From the NCBI GenBank assembly GCA_937996755.1, contig CALKUS010000077.1, forward strand, positions 1 to 33,355: a stretch of 33,355 bases of DNA. Reading direction: 5' to 3'. The notes below the pieces were generated by a model, which saw only the letters and a program-made list of their open reading frames with translations, did no database searches and was not told where the DNA came from. This DNA is from an uncultured Pseudomonadota bacterium (lineage in GTDB: Bacteria; Pseudomonadota; Gammaproteobacteria; Xanthomonadales; Ahniellaceae). Positions 22,682 through 31,385 of this stretch are shown in pieces; the stretch's first letter is position 1; each line of letters opens with the position of its first letter. The translations under genes and the position numbers were made by a program.

Positions 22682-23889
22682 TGCCCGACAGCGAGCGGAA
22701 AGCAGCGCGCGCACGTGCGACGGCGCCGCACGCCGCGCGCGTCCGGAGTCGTGGCCCGTTCCTCGCGCTGCTGCTCCGGGTCGGCCTGCTCGACGAGAAC
22801 ATGCGTGGCGTCGCGCGTTGTGCGGCCGTGCTCGTCGCGATCGCCTGGTTGCCGCTGGTGCTGCTCGCGTTCCTCGACGGGCGGCTCGTCGGCGGTGCGG
22901 TCGTTCCGCTCCTGCAGGATGCGGATGTGACGTTGCGCCTGCTCGTCGTCGTCCCGCTGCTCATCGCCGGCGAGCGCGTGATTCACGAAAGATGGCCGTC
23001 CGCGTTGGCCCGGTTCGAGTCGCGCGCGCTGGTCGCACCCGAGGAGCGCGCCCGCTTCGAGGCTGCGGTCGACGCGGCCGCCCGCGCGATGGCGTCGCCC
23101 TGGCTCGAAGCCGTGCTCGTGCTGGCGGTTGCGGTCGGTGGTGCGGCGGGACTGGCACGAACCACGTCAGGCCTCGGCGTCGCGACGTGGTACGTGGATC
23201 CCGCCGTGGAAGGCGCGGTGCTGCGGCCCGCGGCGTACTGGCTGCTGTCCGTGAGCCTGCCGCTCTTCCAGTTCCTCCTCCTTCGCTGGTATGCGCGGCT
23301 CGCGATCTGGTGGTGGTTGCTGCTGCGGCTGTCGCGCCTCGACCTGCGACTGCAGCCACTGCACCCCGATCAATCGGGCGGGCTCGCGTTCCTCGGAACG
23401 CTGTGCCTCGCGTTCGAGCCGCTGTGTGCCGCGCACGGGGCGGTCGCGGCCGGCTGGATCGCGAACCGCATCCTCCACCTCGGTGCAACCCTTCCGCAAT
23501 TCAGGGTGGAGCTGGCCACGCTGGTCGCGCTGCAGGTGGTGGCGATCCTCGGACCGCTGCTCGCGTTCGCCATGGCGCTCGATCGCGCCAAGCGGGCGAG
23601 TCTCGGCAGGTTCGGCAACTTCGCCATGCGCTATGCGCGCGAGTTCGACGACAAGTGGCTCGCCGAAGGCACCGTCGTGCGGGAGTCGCCGATCGGCAGC
23701 GGCGACATCCAGTCGCTGGCCGACCTCGGCACCAGCTACGGTTCGCTGCGACAGATGCGGGTCCTGCCGTTCGCAACATCGCTACCCTCGCGGCTCACCG
23801 TGGCAGTTCTCGTCCCGGTCGCACCGCTCGTACTCACCATGGTCCCGCTCGAGGAACTGCTCGGGCGCCTGGCGCGGATGATCCTGTGA
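22681..23889 (+). CDS. Unrecognised polytopic inner-membrane protein
   Basis: The 402-residue protein has about six hydrophobic helices: VLVAIAWLPLVLLAFLDG, LLVVVPLLIAGERV, WLEAVLVLAVAVGGAAG, AAYWLLSVSLPLFQFLLL with WYARLAIWWWLLLRL, LVALQVVAILGPLLAFAMAL, and LTVAVLVPVAPLVLTMVPL. Hydrophilic segments carry LQPLHPDQSGGLAFLG and RYAREFDDKWLAEGTVV, which look conserved. I do not recognise a named family. It is coupled to the receiver (TGATG) and to the DUF481-like gene (GTGA), so it belongs to the same unit and may be its sensor or transport part; that is a guess. Confidence 0.7.
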   Translation: MPDSERKAARARATAPHAARVRSRGPFLALLLRVGLLDENMRGVARCAAVLVAIAWLPLVLLAFLDGRLVGGAVVPLLQDADVTLRLLVVVPLLIAGERVIHERWPSALARFESRALVAPEERARFEAAVDAAARAMASPWLEAVLVLAVAVGGAAGLARTTSGLGVATWYVDPAVEGAVLRPAAYWLLSVSLPLFQFLLLRWYARLAIWWWLLLRLSRLDLRLQPLHPDQSGGLAFLGTLCLAFEPLCAAHGAVAAGWIANRILHLGATLPQFRVELATLVALQVVAILGPLLAFAMALDRAKRASLGRFGNFAMRYAREFDDKWLAEGTVVRESPIGSGDIQSLADLGTSYGSLRQMRVLPFATSLPSRLTVAVLVPVAPLVLTMVPLEELLGRLARMIL

Positions 23890-24764
23890 GGTCGGGCGCC
23901 GCGCTGCTCGCGGGGTCGCTCGCCGTGTTCGGCATGGCACGTGCGGACGTGCTGGTCGGTGCGGACGGCTCGCGATTGCAAGGCACGCTCGTCGCCACCA
24001 AAAGCGGCCGTTACGTGTTCGACAGCACGCTGCTGGGCCGCGTCGAGGTCGCGACCGAGCGGGCGAACGTCGTGGTGTCGACCCAGACGACGTCGAGGTC
24101 GCCTGGGCCGTCCAGGTCCTGGTCGGCGGACGTTTCTGCGAAGCTGGGCGTCGAGCGCGGCAGCCTGCGTACGCCCGACGACGACCTGGACGCGGCCTTA
24201 CGCGTGGAGCGCCGGACCGAGCGCGGGGAGTGGCTCGCCGTGCTCGATTACGGTTATCGCCGCACGGACGAGGTGCGGAAGGAAAACGACGTGGTCGCCA
24301 GTGTCGCGTACGACCACCTGCGCGGCCCGCGCTCGATTGCCGCGGGACGCCTGTACGGCACGCGCGAGCTGCGTTCGGACGGCGACTACGACTCGACCCG
24401 CACGGCGAGCTTCGCGCTCGGTTGGCGCGGGTGGGAAGGGCCCGATCGTTTCGTTCGCGTGGGTCCGGCCATCGGCTACGTCGCGATCACGCGCGGCGCG
24501 CAAGACTTCGACGGAAGCGCCGTCGGCCTTTACGCCCGCGCGCGCGGGCCGGTCGGCGGTCGCGTTTCCGTGACGGCGGAATTGCAGCTCCTCGACACCC
24601 TGGGCGATGGACGCTACGGCGACCTCGCGCTGCAGCTTCGCCACCCGCTGAGCGACGAGCTGTACGTGGCATTGACCTGGGACTACACCTGGAGTCAGTT
24701 CGACATCGAGTCCGGCATCTCGTCCGAATGGCACTGGGTCCTGGGATGGACGCCGGAGCTCTGA
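23886..24764 (+). CDS. DUF481-like outer-membrane barrel protein
   Basis: The 292-residue protein has a signal peptide (MRSGAALLAGSLAVFGMARA) followed by a short N-terminal domain DVLVGADGSRLQGTLV with RYVFDSTLLGRVEVATERANVVV, a pattern common in YdiY/DUF481 proteins, and then a barrel region: WLAVLDYGYRRTDEVRKEND, ASVAYDHLRGPR, ASFALGWRGWEGPDRFVRVGPAIGYVAI, VSVTAELQLLDTLGDGRYGDLALQL, LYVALTWDYTWSQ and a final strand WHWVLGWTPEL. Such proteins sit in the outer membrane and respond to salt or envelope stress in some cases; function here is unknown. The start is a GTG that overlaps the stop of the preceding membrane protein gene (GTGA). Confidence 0.7.
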   Translation: MRSGAALLAGSLAVFGMARADVLVGADGSRLQGTLVATKSGRYVFDSTLLGRVEVATERANVVVSTQTTSRSPGPSRSWSADVSAKLGVERGSLRTPDDDLDAALRVERRTERGEWLAVLDYGYRRTDEVRKENDVVASVAYDHLRGPRSIAAGRLYGTRELRSDGDYDSTRTASFALGWRGWEGPDRFVRVGPAIGYVAITRGAQDFDGSAVGLYARARGPVGGRVSVTAELQLLDTLGDGRYGDLALQLRHPLSDELYVALTWDYTWSQFDIESGISSEWHWVLGWTPEL

Positions 24765-24785
24765 GCGGGGCGCGGTCGCCCGGCC

Positions 24786-24791
24786 TACAAT
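24786..24791 (+). promoter_or_regulatory. -10 box (TACAAT) for a leaderless histidine kinase transcript
   Basis: TACAAT ends seven bases before the ATG at 24799, so transcription would begin at or next to the start codon. No Shine-Dalgarno is present. The -35 region is weak. Confidence 0.5.
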
Positions 24792-24798
24792 CCCGACG

Positions 24799-27066
24799 AT
24801 GAGCTGGGTGACGTTCATGTGGCCGGTGATGACCGGCGCCTGCGCCACGATGGCGTACCTGCAGCTCGTGATCTGGCTGCGCCAGCGGGAAACCGCAAGC
24901 CTGCTCTTCGCGCTGCTCGCCGCGTCGATCGCGGTGATATCGGTCGGCGAGCTGATCATGATGCAGAGCACCGACGCGCGCTTCTACGGCGACGTGCTGC
25001 GCTGGGTGCACGTGCCCGGCGCCGCGATGTTCATGTTCCTGGCGATGTTCGTGCGGGTGCAGTACCCGGCGGCGCGCGCTGCGCTCTGCTGGAGCGTCGT
25101 GGCGACGCGCCTGGGCGCGGTCGCCGCGAATTTCCTCACGGGCGAGAACGTCAATTACCTGCGCATCGACTCGTTGCGCCAGGTCGACATGGGCGGCGGA
25201 GCGATCGGCGCGGTCGCGGTCGGGCCAGTGAATCCCTGGATGTTGCTCGGCCAGCTCAGCAACCTCCTGCTCCTGGTTTATCTCGTCGACACGATCCTGC
25301 GCGCGTATCGCGCACGCGATCGGCAGCAGTTCTTCAACGCGCTGCGCTTCTGCGGCAGCGCCACGATATTCACCCTCCTCACGAACACCTGGCACGCGGG
25401 CGTCGTCGTGGGCTGGATCGACGCCCCCGACCTGCTCGTTCCCACGTTCGTGTGCGTGCTCGGGATCATGAGCTACGAGGTCAGCGGCCAGGTGATGCGT
25501 GCGGGCCAACTCTCGCTGGCGCTCGAGGCCACCGAGGGCCAGCTGCGCGAGAATCAGCTGCGCCTGGACATCGCGATGGATGCCGCGGAGATCGGACCCT
25601 GGAGTTGGGATCCGACCCGCGACCGGTTCCTCCTGTCTGCCATGGCAGCGCGGCTGCACGCGCTGGACGTCGGTGGGACCGAGGAGGTCGATGGCGAGCG
25701 CATGCGCAGCCGACTGTTCGCGGAGGACCGTCCCGCGCTGCAGGCAGCCTACGACCAGGCACAGCGCGAAGGCGGGGAGTTCCGGGCCGAATACCGCGTG
25801 CACGACGGGCGCGGTGCGATCCGGTGGGTGTCGGCGCGCGGCCGGCTGCGCGCAGGCGCGCGCGGAGAACTTGGCGCGGTCTACGGCGTCGTCGCCGACA
25901 TCACCGAGCGCCGCCAGCACGAGGAGCGGTTCCGGCTCGCGGTCGAGGCGTCGCCCACGGTGATGCTCGTGGTGAACGCGAGCGGGGGTATCGCGCTCGC
26001 CAATCGGCGCGCCGAGTCGGTGCTCGGATACAGCGCGGACGAGCTGGTGGGTTGCAGCATCGAGATGCTGGTGCCTGAGCGGTTCCAGCCCGATCACTCG
26101 CTCGATCGGAAGCGCTTCGCGGAAAACCCCACTGCCCGGCCCATGGGCGCGGGCCGCGACCTCTACGCGCGCCACAAGGACGGAACCGAAGTGCCCGTCG
26201 AGATCGCATTGAATCCGATCCGCATGGGTGACTCAGTGTTCGTGCTGGCATCGATCAGCGACGTGAGTGAGCGTCGAAGGCTCGAGCGGGAAGCGGCTGT
26301 GCACCGCGACGAGCTCGCGCATCTTTCGCGGGTCGCGCTCCTGGCGGAACTTTCCGGTTCGCTGGCGCACGAGCTCAATCAACCACTCACGGCGATCCTG
26401 AGCAACGCGCAGGCGGCGACTCGCTTCCTGGCCATGGCTCCTCCTGACCTGAAGGAGGTGCGCGTCAGTCTCGCGAACATCGTGGACAGCGACCGGCGCG
26501 CGGGTGAAGTGATCCGTCGCCTGCGCGCGATGATGCGTCGCGAAGCTCCCGAGCACCGCCCGGTCGACGCGAACGAAGTGGTCGCCGATGTGCTGCGCAT
26601 TATCCGCAGCGACCTGCTGAACCGCGGCACCGAGACCGTTCTGGAGCTGCAGCCGGAGCTGCCCAGCGTTCAGGGCGACCGCGTGCAGTTGCAGCAGGTA
26701 TTGCTCAACCTGCTCATGAACGGATGCGACTCGATGGCCGGCGTTCCCGAGCGCTCGCGCGAGTTGCGCATCCGTACGACGGCGGTCGCTGACGGAGGCA
26801 TCGAGATTTCCGTGCGCGACCGCGGGCGTGGGATTCCCGACGCCGACCTCGAACGCATCTTTTCGCCGTTCTTCACCACGAAGCGGGAGGGCATGGGGCT
26901 CGGCCTGGCCGTGTGCCGCTCGATCGTCGACAGTCACCGCGGCAGGCTGTGGGCCGAAAACAACCCGCAGGAAGGCGCAACGGCCCGGCTGTGGCTGCCT
27001 CGCGATGGTGCCGAGCCTCCCGCCCCGCGTCCGCGCGATGCGAGAAAGGTAGCGCCCGGCGCCTGA
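24799..27066 (+). CDS. Membrane PAS-domain sensor histidine kinase (FixL-like)
   Basis: The 755-residue protein has an N-terminal membrane domain of about seven helices (residues 5-225), a short linker helix, two PAS domains (about 250-370, with PAC end RGELGAVYGVVADITERRQHEERF; and 376-490, with ANRRAESVLGYSADELVG and ASISDVSERRRLE), then the dimerisation helix with LSGSLAHELNQPLTAIL (phospho-acceptor His524) and the ATPase domain with N-box NLLMNG (Asn641), DRGRGI (674-679) and GMGLGL (698-703). The order resembles FixL-type kinases, but the second PAS shows no obvious haem-binding His, so oxygen sensing is not claimed. It is the likely partner of the two receivers upstream. The start appears leaderless. 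Confidence 0.88.
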   Translation: MSWVTFMWPVMTGACATMAYLQLVIWLRQRETASLLFALLAASIAVISVGELIMMQSTDARFYGDVLRWVHVPGAAMFMFLAMFVRVQYPAARAALCWSVVATRLGAVAANFLTGENVNYLRIDSLRQVDMGGGAIGAVAVGPVNPWMLLGQLSNLLLLVYLVDTILRAYRARDRQQFFNALRFCGSATIFTLLTNTWHAGVVVGWIDAPDLLVPTFVCVLGIMSYEVSGQVMRAGQLSLALEATEGQLRENQLRLDIAMDAAEIGPWSWDPTRDRFLLSAMAARLHALDVGGTEEVDGERMRSRLFAEDRPALQAAYDQAQREGGEFRAEYRVHDGRGAIRWVSARGRLRAGARGELGAVYGVVADITERRQHEERFRLAVEASPTVMLVVNASGGIALANRRAESVLGYSADELVGCSIEMLVPERFQPDHSLDRKRFAENPTARPMGAGRDLYARHKDGTEVPVEIALNPIRMGDSVFVLASISDVSERRRLEREAAVHRDELAHLSRVALLAELSGSLAHELNQPLTAILSNAQAATRFLAMAPPDLKEVRVSLANIVDSDRRAGEVIRRLRAMMRREAPEHRPVDANEVVADVLRIIRSDLLNRGTETVLELQPELPSVQGDRVQLQQVLLNLLMNGCDSMAGVPERSRELRIRTTAVADGGIEISVRDRGRGIPDADLERIFSPFFTTKREGMGLGLAVCRSIVDSHRGRLWAENNPQEGATARLWLPRDGAEPPAPRPRDARKVAPGA

Positions 27067-27090
27067 GCGCGCGCACCGGAGCTCGGTGGT

Positions 27091-29307
27091 TCAGTTGTAC
27101 GGCAGGCCGATCTCGAGGAACAGCACGCCTTCGCCGCCTTCACGCAGTCCGTAGCCGAACAGCGCCGGCCCGAGCCAGGAATCGAAGCCGAGGTAGACGC
27201 TGCCGTTGAGGATCGGGTCGTCGCCGATCGCGCTGCGCGACTGCCACGCGTTGCCGTACTCGAGCGTGGCACCCGCGAAAGCGCCGCGGCCGAACACATC
27301 GGCGAGCTCGTAGAGGTAGCCGCCCCAGAGCACGCCGTAGTGCTGGCCGGTGAGCTCGTTGCGCCGGAACCCGACGAGCTTCGTGCGGCCGCCGAGGCGG
27401 TACAGGCTCTGGATCGGCGCGACGCCGTCCACGGTCTCGTGCCAGCGCAGCCCGGCCTGCACCGCATGTCGGCCGAAGCGCCACGCGCCGAGCGCGTCGA
27501 GGTCGACCTGGTCGAAATCGTCGTCCGCACCGAGTGCTTCGCGCGACGCCGTGTAGCCGAGCGCGGCGAAGTAGCCGTCGCGGGGGAAGTAGAGGTTGTC
27601 GAGGCGATCGACGAAGACGTTCGCCTGGAATTCGCCGATGTCGAAGTGGAAGCCGGGCAGCGACGGATCGCCCGTCTGCAGCTCCGCGTCGCCGCTGCCG
27701 CGCTCGAACCCGATCGTGATCGCGCCGTGGTTGCCGAGCTCGCGCACGTACGCGGCCTGCGTCGACAGCACCTGCACGTCGTAGGTCGCCAGGTTGTTGC
27801 CGCCGTCGTCGTAGACGAGGATGTCGGGGTTCCGGTACTCCGCGTTCGCGAAGAAGATGTTGTCGTTGCGCGGGTCGAACGGCCAGTAGATCTCGCCGCC
27901 CAGCCCCGGCTCGCTGCCGATCTGCACGAGCACGCGCGCTTCCGCGCCGTAGCTCGAGATCGGCGCGAACAGCAGGCCCGCGCGCAGGTCCGTACTGAAG
28001 CCGCCCGAGAAGTCGGAGCTGAGCAACAGCCCGGCCTGCAGGAAGTTCGGGCCATAGGTGGTCGGGCGCGCGTGCACGACCACGCCCGTCCTTCCGTCCT
28101 CGTGCACCACGTCGTAGCTCACGAGGCCGAACGTCTCGGTGCCGTAGATCGACTGCAGCTGCTCGGCAACCGCGTCGGGCTCGAGCGGCTTGCCCACCTC
28201 GATGTCCAGGTGCGCGAGCAGGAATTCGTCGTCGTACAGCGTGCTGTTGTCGATGCGCACGAACTCGACGATCGGCGGCGGCTGTGCCTCGCGCGGCCGG
28301 CGCGACTCGACGGCGGCGCCGTTCGTCTCCGCGGCGAGCGCGACCAGCTCGGCGCGCGCACCTGCCGCGGCGAGCGCGCCGATCTCCAGCGCCAGGGCGC
28401 CCTTCGTGAAGTCGCCGGTGCTCACGCGCGTGCCGAGGTCGGGCACGATCAGCACGTCGTTTTCCGACAGCGTCGCGATCTGCGCGCGCGTATTGCCGAC
28501 CGTCATCATCCCGGTGAGCTGGTCGAGCACGGCCAGCAGGCTGGCGTCACTGCCCAGCTTCGACAGCGGCGTGCCGACGTCCACCGCGATCACGCGGTCC
28601 GCGCCCATGCCGCGCACGACGTCGATCGGTACCTGGTTCGCGAGACCGCCGTCGAGCAGCACGGTGCCGTCGATCTCCACCGGGGTGAAGATGCCCGGTA
28701 GCGACATGCTCGCGCGCATCGCGAGCGCGAGGCTGCCGCGGTCGAGCACCACCGCATTGCCGGTGTTGAGGTCGGTGGCCACCGCGCGGAACGGGATCGG
28801 AAGCGCGTCGAAACGGTCGACCGTTGCCACCGGCAGCGTGAGCTTCTCGAACAGCAGCTGGATGCGCTGGCCGGCGAGCACGCCCGTGGCGACGCGAACC
28901 TTGTCGCGGCCCACGCCGACGCCGACGCGCGTGAGCGTGAGGCGGTCGTCGGACTTGCGCCGGATCGAGCTTTCCTGGCGCTCCAGCATGTCGTTGAACA
29001 GCCGCTTCCAGTCGAGCGTGGTGATCAGCTTCTCGATCTCGTCGACGGTCATGCCGGACGCATAGAGCGCGCCGACGAGCGAGCCCATGCTGGTGCCGGC
29101 GACGCAGTCGACCTGTACGCCGCTGCGCTCGAGCTCGCGCAGCACGGCGATGTGGGCGATGCCGCGCGCGCCGCCGCCGCCGAGCGCGAGGCCAACGCGC
29201 GGCCGCGTGTCGCCGGGCGCGCGTTCGCCACAGGAGATGCCGTCGTCGGCGAACGCGAACGACGGTGCGAGCAGCGCGATGCAGCCCAGCCGGCGCAACA
29301 GCCCCAT
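27091..29307 (-). CDS. Patatin-like phospholipase with C-terminal outer-membrane barrel (PlpD-like)
   Basis: The 738-residue protein has a signal peptide (MGLLRRLGCIALLAPSFAFA), a patatin domain with oxyanion loop LALGGGGARG (41-49), catalytic Ser73 in AGTSMGSL and Asp219 in LLDGGLANQVPID, a POTRA-like segment (IVEFVRIDNSTLYDDEF onward), and a C-terminal 16-strand BamA/Omp85-like barrel (PTTYGPNFLQAGLLLSSDFS through GVLFLEIGLPYN). This is the layout of PlpD, a type Vd autotransporter-like phospholipase that is exposed or released at the cell surface. Start at 29307 is chosen because the longer frame overlaps the aquaporin gene and lacks a signal sequence. It follows aqpZ by seven bases and is likely in one operon with it. 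Confidence 0.88.
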   Translation of the reverse strand: MGLLRRLGCIALLAPSFAFADDGISCGERAPGDTRPRVGLALGGGGARGIAHIAVLRELERSGVQVDCVAGTSMGSLVGALYASGMTVDEIEKLITTLDWKRLFNDMLERQESSIRRKSDDRLTLTRVGVGVGRDKVRVATGVLAGQRIQLLFEKLTLPVATVDRFDALPIPFRAVATDLNTGNAVVLDRGSLALAMRASMSLPGIFTPVEIDGTVLLDGGLANQVPIDVVRGMGADRVIAVDVGTPLSKLGSDASLLAVLDQLTGMMTVGNTRAQIATLSENDVLIVPDLGTRVSTGDFTKGALALEIGALAAAGARAELVALAAETNGAAVESRRPREAQPPPIVEFVRIDNSTLYDDEFLLAHLDIEVGKPLEPDAVAEQLQSIYGTETFGLVSYDVVHEDGRTGVVVHARPTTYGPNFLQAGLLLSSDFSGGFSTDLRAGLLFAPISSYGAEARVLVQIGSEPGLGGEIYWPFDPRNDNIFFANAEYRNPDILVYDDGGNNLATYDVQVLSTQAAYVRELGNHGAITIGFERGSGDAELQTGDPSLPGFHFDIGEFQANVFVDRLDNLYFPRDGYFAALGYTASREALGADDDFDQVDLDALGAWRFGRHAVQAGLRWHETVDGVAPIQSLYRLGGRTKLVGFRRNELTGQHYGVLWGGYLYELADVFGRGAFAGATLEYGNAWQSRSAIGDDPILNGSVYLGFDSWLGPALFGYGLREGGEGVLFLEIGLPYN

Positions 29308-29314
29308 GGCCCGT

Positions 29315-30022
29315 TCAGCGGCCCGCGACGTCGGGTTCGCCGCGATCGAACAGTGCGCGCCACGTGGCGCCCGCGAGCAGCGCGCCGACGATCGGCGCGA
29401 GCCAGAACAACCAGAGCTGCGTGACCGCCGAGCCACCGACCACGAGTGCGGGGCCCGTGCTGCGCGCGGGGTTCACCGACGTGTTCGTGACCGGGATGCT
29501 GACGAGGTGGATCAGCGTGAGCGAGAGGCCGATCGCGAGGCCGGCGAATCCGGCGGGCGCACGCTTGTGCGTGCTGCCCAGGATCACCACGAGGAACATG
29601 AACGTGGTGACGATTTCGATCAGCAGCGCGGAATTCATCGAATAACCGCCCGGCGAGTGCTCGCCGTAGCCGTTCGCGGCAAACCAGCCCGCTTCGAATC
29701 CCGGCTTGCCGCTCGCGATCGCGTACAGCACGCCGGCCGCGGCGAGCGCGCCGACCACCTGCGCCACGACGTAGCCCGCGATGTCGCCGGCGGGGAAGCG
29801 GCCGCCGGCCCACAGGCCGAGCGTCACGGCCGGGTTGAAGTGCCCGCCGGAGATCGGGCCGAGTGCGTAGGCGCCCGTGAGCACGGTGATGCCGAACGCC
29901 AGCGACACGCCCGCGAACCCGATGCCGAGGTCGGGATATCCCGCCGCGAGGACGGCGCTGCCGCAGCCGCCGAACACGAGCCAGAACGTACCGAGGAGCT
30001 CTGCCGTCAGTTTGCGCAGCAT
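29315..30022 (-). CDS. aqpZ: Aquaporin Z, water channel
   Basis: The 235-residue membrane protein matches AqpZ in length and pattern: LTAELLGTFWLVFGGCGSAVLAA at the start, first NPA box in SGGHFNPAVTLG, second in NTSVNPARSTGP, and six transmembrane helices. The narrow-filter pattern (Phe, His, Thr, Arg) of water-selective channels seems present, with Arg following the second NPA and His in the ILIHLV-like helix. A GGAGAGG ribosome site lies four to five bases upstream. The gene lies between an exported unknown protein and the patatin gene on the minus strand. Confidence 0.95.
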   Translation of the reverse strand: MLRKLTAELLGTFWLVFGGCGSAVLAAGYPDLGIGFAGVSLAFGITVLTGAYALGPISGGHFNPAVTLGLWAGGRFPAGDIAGYVVAQVVGALAAAGVLYAIASGKPGFEAGWFAANGYGEHSPGGYSMNSALLIEIVTTFMFLVVILGSTHKRAPAGFAGLAIGLSLTLIHLVSIPVTNTSVNPARSTGPALVVGGSAVTQLWLFWLAPIVGALLAGATWRALFDRGEPDVAGR

Positions 30023-30038
30023 TTCGCCTCTCCCGTCG

Positions 30039-31223
30039 TCACTGCAGCGCGACCGACTCGCGCAGCGTCCATCCCGCGGCGCCGAGTGCCTGCTTCGCGG
30101 CGGGCGATGCCTTGCCCGTCAGCCATACGATCTTCTGCGTCGCGTTCGCGACGGGCCGCTTCGCGAACGCGTCGACGCCGTCGGTGTGCGCGAGCCAGTC
30201 GGCCGGCGCGGGCACGAACGCATTGCCGCCGACCGTGCGAAAGATGCCGACCTGGCCGGGCGCTTCGATCGACGCGATCGCATCGCCGGACGCAGCGTAT
30301 TGCTTCGCCATCACGAGCTGCGCGATGTAGAAGCGCGCCTCCGATTCCGACTCCGACTTCGCCGCCAGCGCGACGAACGCTTCCGCCCCGGACTTCGCAC
30401 CGAGCGCTTTCAGCGATTCCACGAACGCGAGCGCCATGGTGGGTGTGTACCAGCGGTTGCCGAGCAGCGCGCCGCGCGCTCCGGCGGACACGCCCAGCGC
30501 GCCGAGTGCCTCGTCGTTGCGCTTGCGGACGTCTTCCGGCGGCAGGTCCCACGCGAGGTTGCTGACCGTCTTCGTTACCGAGAGCGCGGTGGCGACGCCG
30601 GCAGTGGACACCGCCATCACCACGTCGAGCGACACGCCGCCCGCGAACGCGGCGTTCGCGAGCGAATCGAGGCGCTTCGCGACCACCGGGTTTGTCGTGT
30701 ACGGATCCACGCCCACCATCTTCGCCAGCCCGCGCTTCGCCTTGTTGACGCCGAGCGCGTCCTTCGTCGCGTCGCCGGCGTCGCCCGAGCTGGCGCTCTT
30801 CGCACTGTCGCCGGCCGACTTGAAGAATCGGCCGACGCCCGCCGGCATCGCCTTCATCGTGTCCACCGGATTCGTCACCGCCTTGCCGACCGCCGTCGCC
30901 GTGTTCTTCGCCGACTTGCCGAGCGCGTCGACGAACACCTCGGTGCCCGAGATCTTCTCGAGCTCCGCTGCGGGCGCGAGCTCGGCGATGCGTTGCCTCA
31001 GCATCTGCACGCCATCGGCAACCACGTCGCCTTGGTTGGTGTGCAGCGTGAACTGGCCGTGGTAACCGCGGACGGGCACCGTGGCATCGACGCTGTATCC
31101 CGTTCCCTTCAGCGGCGGCAGGTTCGCGAAGTCCGCCGTCGTGAGCGTCGGCTCGGGCTCGGCTGCATGCACGGTGGCGGACAGCACGACGAGTGCGTAC
31201 GCAAGAACCGGAAGGCGCTTCAT
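30039..31223 (-). CDS. Exported hypothetical protein
   Basis: The 394-residue protein has a signal peptide (MKRLPVLAYALVVLSATVHA) and GGAG six bases before its ATG. The mature protein starts with a region GTGYSVDATVPVRGYHGQFTL and continues as Ala/Lys/Ser-rich helices with little sequence variety, for example DALGKSAKNTATAVGKAVTNP and GRFFKSAGDSAKSASSGDAG, then AGVGSLDVV-like segments and an NRWYTPTMALAFVESL helix. I do not recognise a family. It sits 16 bases ahead of aqpZ, so the two are probably co-transcribed with the patatin gene. Confidence 0.75.
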   Translation of the reverse strand: MKRLPVLAYALVVLSATVHAAEPEPTLTTADFANLPPLKGTGYSVDATVPVRGYHGQFTLHTNQGDVVADGVQMLRQRIAELAPAAELEKISGTEVFVDALGKSAKNTATAVGKAVTNPVDTMKAMPAGVGRFFKSAGDSAKSASSGDAGDATKDALGVNKAKRGLAKMVGVDPYTTNPVVAKRLDSLANAAFAGGVSLDVVMAVSTAGVATALSVTKTVSNLAWDLPPEDVRKRNDEALGALGVSAGARGALLGNRWYTPTMALAFVESLKALGAKSGAEAFVALAAKSESESEARFYIAQLVMAKQYAASGDAIASIEAPGQVGIFRTVGGNAFVPAPADWLAHTDGVDAFAKRPVANATQKIVWLTGKASPAAKQALGAAGWTLRESVALQ

Positions 31224-31385
31224 GTCCGCTCCCTTCGCGCAGGCGTGGCGACGCGAGCACGATAGCCGGGACGCCCGGCGTGCGCCATTGCACCGTGGAA
31301 CATCTCGGCCGCCGCTGCCCGCATGGGCAATGCCGCGCGCGCGCGGCGCGCCTAGACTGCGGCCACGTCAGCCCGGAGCCGCGCC

